This document shows, one piece after another, positions 46,674 through 48,231 of a stretch of DNA of 48,231 bases (its first letter is position 1; every line of letters starts with the position of its first letter). The notes beneath the pieces are model-generated. The model ran no database searches, was not told the DNA's origin, and saw only the letters and a program-made list of their open reading frames with translations. The DNA comes from Shewanella hafniensis (GTDB lineage: Bacteria; Pseudomonadota; Gammaproteobacteria; Enterobacterales; Shewanellaceae): contig NZ_BPFD01000031.1 of NCBI RefSeq assembly GCF_019655335.1, forward strand, positions 1 to 48,231, in the 5' to 3' direction. Made by a program: the position numbers and the translations under genes.

Positions 46674-47681
46674 ATGGAATTCGATTTACCCTTGATTTGG
46701 TTCGGGATCATCATTTTTGCCACCTTGATGTATATCGTGATGGATGGCTTTGATCTCGGCATCGGCATACTGTTTCCCTTTATTCACGACGAGGACGACA
46801 GGGACATTATGGTCAATACCGTCGCCCCCGTTTGGGATGGTAATGAAACCTGGTTAGTGCTCGGTGGCGCTAGCCTGCTCGGTGCCTTTCCCCTCGCCTA
46901 CGCCATAGTGCTCGAAGCGCTGACGATACCGCTGCTTATTATGTTGCTGGCACTGATATTTCGCGGCGTGGCGTTTGAGTTTAGATTTAAGTCGGGCGCA
47001 GAAGCTAAACCATTCTGGGATAAAGCGTTTATGTTCGGCTCTATCACTGCCACCTTTTCACAGGGCGTAGTACTGGGGGCGTTTATCTCAGGTATTTCGG
47101 TCAGCGAGCAGCAATTTAGCGGCGGAAGTTTCGATTGGTTAACGCCTTTCTCACTCTTCTGTGGATTTGGCCTTATGCTGGCCTATGCGCTACTCGGCGC
47201 GACTTGGCTGGTGAAAAAATGCCAAGGCGAACTTAAAACGACCATGCAACAACTTGGCAGAGCACTGACCTTATGCCTACTTATGACCATAGGCTTAGTC
47301 AGTTTATGGACGCCTTTTGTGCAGCCCAATATTGCCCTGCGCTGGTTTAGTTTACCGAATTTATTCTACTTTGCCCCAGTGCCCATACTGGTATTAGCCT
47401 GCGGCTGGGCCTTGATGAAATCTTTGCGCCGCGATGATAACTATCAGCCATTTCTGCTCACCTTATGCCTAGTTTTTTTAGGTTTTAGTGGACTCGGGAT
47501 CAGTATCTGGCCACACATTATTCCGCCCAATATCAACCTTTGGCAGGCGGCCGCGCCCGATAGCAGCTTAAGCTTTATGCTCGTCGGCGCGCTGATGATC
47601 ATCCCGCTGATTTTGGTTTACACCTTTTGGAGCTACTACGTGTTCCGCGGCAAAGTCACTAAAGATGCAGGCTATCACTAG
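46674..47681 (+). CDS. cydB: Quinol oxidase subunit II
   Basis: Second membrane subunit of the bd-type oxidase, 335 residues, with eight or so hydrophobic segments. CydB motifs: MDGFDLGIGILFPF near the N-terminus, NTVAPVWDGNETWLVLGGAS and FRGVAFEFRFKSG, then SVSEQQFSGG. It starts 60 bp after cydA. A hairpin and a small DUF2474 gene follow. Its size matches the CioB form. Confidence 0.95.
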   Translation: MEFDLPLIWFGIIIFATLMYIVMDGFDLGIGILFPFIHDEDDRDIMVNTVAPVWDGNETWLVLGGASLLGAFPLAYAIVLEALTIPLLIMLLALIFRGVAFEFRFKSGAEAKPFWDKAFMFGSITATFSQGVVLGAFISGISVSEQQFSGGSFDWLTPFSLFCGFGLMLAYALLGATWLVKKCQGELKTTMQQLGRALTLCLLMTIGLVSLWTPFVQPNIALRWFSLPNLFYFAPVPILVLACGWALMKSLRRDDNYQPFLLTLCLVFLGFSGLGISIWPHIIPPNINLWQAAAPDSSLSFMLVGALMIIPLILVYTFWSYYVFRGKVTKDAGYH

Positions 47682-47713
47682 CCATGACTCAGTTAAAAGA
47701 GGCTTCCCAAAAC

Positions 47714-47742
47714 GCGACCTAAGCTAATTTGGCTTAGGTCGC
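47714..47742 (+). other. Hairpin between cydB and the DUF2474 gene
   Basis: GCGACCTAAGC (47714-47724) pairs perfectly with GCTTAGGTCGC (47732-47742) around TAATTTG. There is no T-run after it. It may stabilise the upstream cydAB mRNA or reduce read-through into the small gene. Confidence 0.7.
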
Positions 47743-47782
47743 TAATTCACTTTAGATAACTTTACACATGCTGGAGATAAAC

Positions 47783-47917
47783 ATGACGACCCCAACTAAA
47801 TCCCTCAGCTATCGACTCGGCTGGTTAGTGCTCATTTGGTGCACGAGCGTCAGTTGCCTGTTCCTCGTCTCCATGTGCATTAAAATACTGTTGAAAGGCG
47901 CGGGATTAACCACCTAA
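47783..47917 (+). CDS. DUF2474 small subunit of the quinol oxidase
   Basis: A 44-residue peptide, too short for common ORF cutoffs. ATG 47783 has GGAG six bases upstream; the stop is TAA 47915-47917. Sequence features: a polar N-terminus (MTTPTKSLSYRLGWLVLIWC), one transmembrane helix (about 13-34) and an ending KILLKGAGLTT. The pattern RLGWLVLIW...SV...GAGLT is that of DUF2474 peptides, which follow short-Q-loop cydAB genes and take the place of CydX. It is probably a small accessory subunit of the oxidase. It is separated from cydB by 101 bp and a hairpin. Confidence 0.85.
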   Translation: MTTPTKSLSYRLGWLVLIWCTSVSCLFLVSMCIKILLKGAGLTT

Positions 47918-48106
47918 GTGGATACCCGATATTTACCATTTAAACGCACACATTAAGGCTTAATTCAGTTAGCTTGCATAGCATAGCGTTAAAATATACT
48001 TAATCCAGAATTCAGATAATAACTGCGACACTCTAATTGAGGTGTAGAAGAAGCCAACTGCTGAAAAGTGGTACGCTTTATCTCGCCAAAGTAAAAGAGT
48101 ATCGCC
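47918..48106. other. Spacer before the IS30-type element
   Basis: About 190 bp, AT-rich, with no gene. The left inverted repeat of the insertion sequence should lie in it, probably between 48005 and 48045, but it cannot be defined without the right end. No target duplication can be checked. Confidence 0.4.
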
Positions 48107-48231
48107 ATGAATTATCAACAGTTGACCGAAGCAAGACGATACCAGATTTCCGTGCTGTTAGAACAGGGCTTTTCGATAGTACACATAGCTAAATGCATTG
48201 ATTGTCATCGCTCTAGTGTCTATAGGGAAGT
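48107..48231 (+). mobile_element. IS30-family transposase, N-terminal part (runs off the window)
   Basis: ATG 48107 with AAGAG upstream opens a frame that is still open at the window edge (41 codons). The product MNYQQLTEARRYQISVLLEQ continues GFSIVHIAKCIDCHRSSVYR. This matches the N-terminal HTH of IS30 transposases (the YxQLT...RYQI...G.S...IA.....SSVYRE pattern). The DDE catalytic domain lies beyond the window. Whether the copy is intact is unknown. Confidence 0.85.

Overview
The window looks like chromosomal DNA of a marine or aquatic gammaproteobacterium, most probably Shewanella. This is inferred from gene content and protein similarity recalled from memory (DnaK/DnaJ, Na+-NQR with NqrM, paired bacterioferritins, LuxS, MetY, RlmG, BolA, DUF2339), from moderate GC, and from LexA, Fur, FNR/EtrA, MetJ and sigma-32 type sites of enterobacterial/Shewanella type. 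Most of it is core chromosome. The only clear mobile DNA is the start of an IS30-type transposase at the right edge.

Layout. 1-730: a perfect 30-bp AT palindrome, then a plus-strand RNA rich in hairpins with GGA in the loop, which I read as a CsrB-type CsrA-sequestering sRNA. It ends at a terminator shared with the convergent dnaK-dnaJ operon (732-3895), which has two heat-shock promoters. 4184-6233: EamA transporter, YbaK deacylase and a small membrane protein. 6355-8763: proBA. 8966-10255: purine permease of the NCS2/AzgA type. 10256-11491: a gene-poor 1.2 kb holding a decayed gene fragment and a self-contained transcription unit (promoter, about 170-nt structured leader, 32-codon ORF with a good RBS, hairpin tail, terminator), the least explained item here. 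11492-14710: divergent M17 aminopeptidase and PepD. 14973-17269: stand-alone periplasmic PDC/Cache protein plus a chemoreceptor. 17423-19347: divergent EamA exporter and LysR pair. 19391-22658: LexA-controlled dinB and a second, dCache chemoreceptor.

22955-31407: iron and respiration. Two adjacent bacterioferritins carry complementary defects (one keeps the haem ligand, the other keeps the ferroxidase site), with Fur-like and FNR-like sites upstream. Next comes a complete sodium-pumping NADH:quinone reductase operon nqrABCDEF followed by its maturation genes apbE (FMN transferase) and nqrM. 31809-38566: TonB-type receptor, luxS, orphan TRAP binding lipoprotein, bolA, alkB-like dioxygenase, rlmG. 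38816-42013: a 1065-residue DUF2339 membrane protein. 42135-45121: metY with a MetJ-like operator, a 13-bp tandem repeat array, and a MocR-type regulator with a perfect direct-repeat operator candidate. 45279-47917: cydA-cydB of a short-Q-loop (cyanide-insensitive-like) quinol oxidase and a 44-residue DUF2474 accessory peptide. The last 125 bases begin the IS30-type transposase.

Several starts were moved inward from the longest ORF on RBS position, family N-termini or overlap with divergent genes; these are stated entry by entry. No tRNA, rRNA or CRISPR array was seen.
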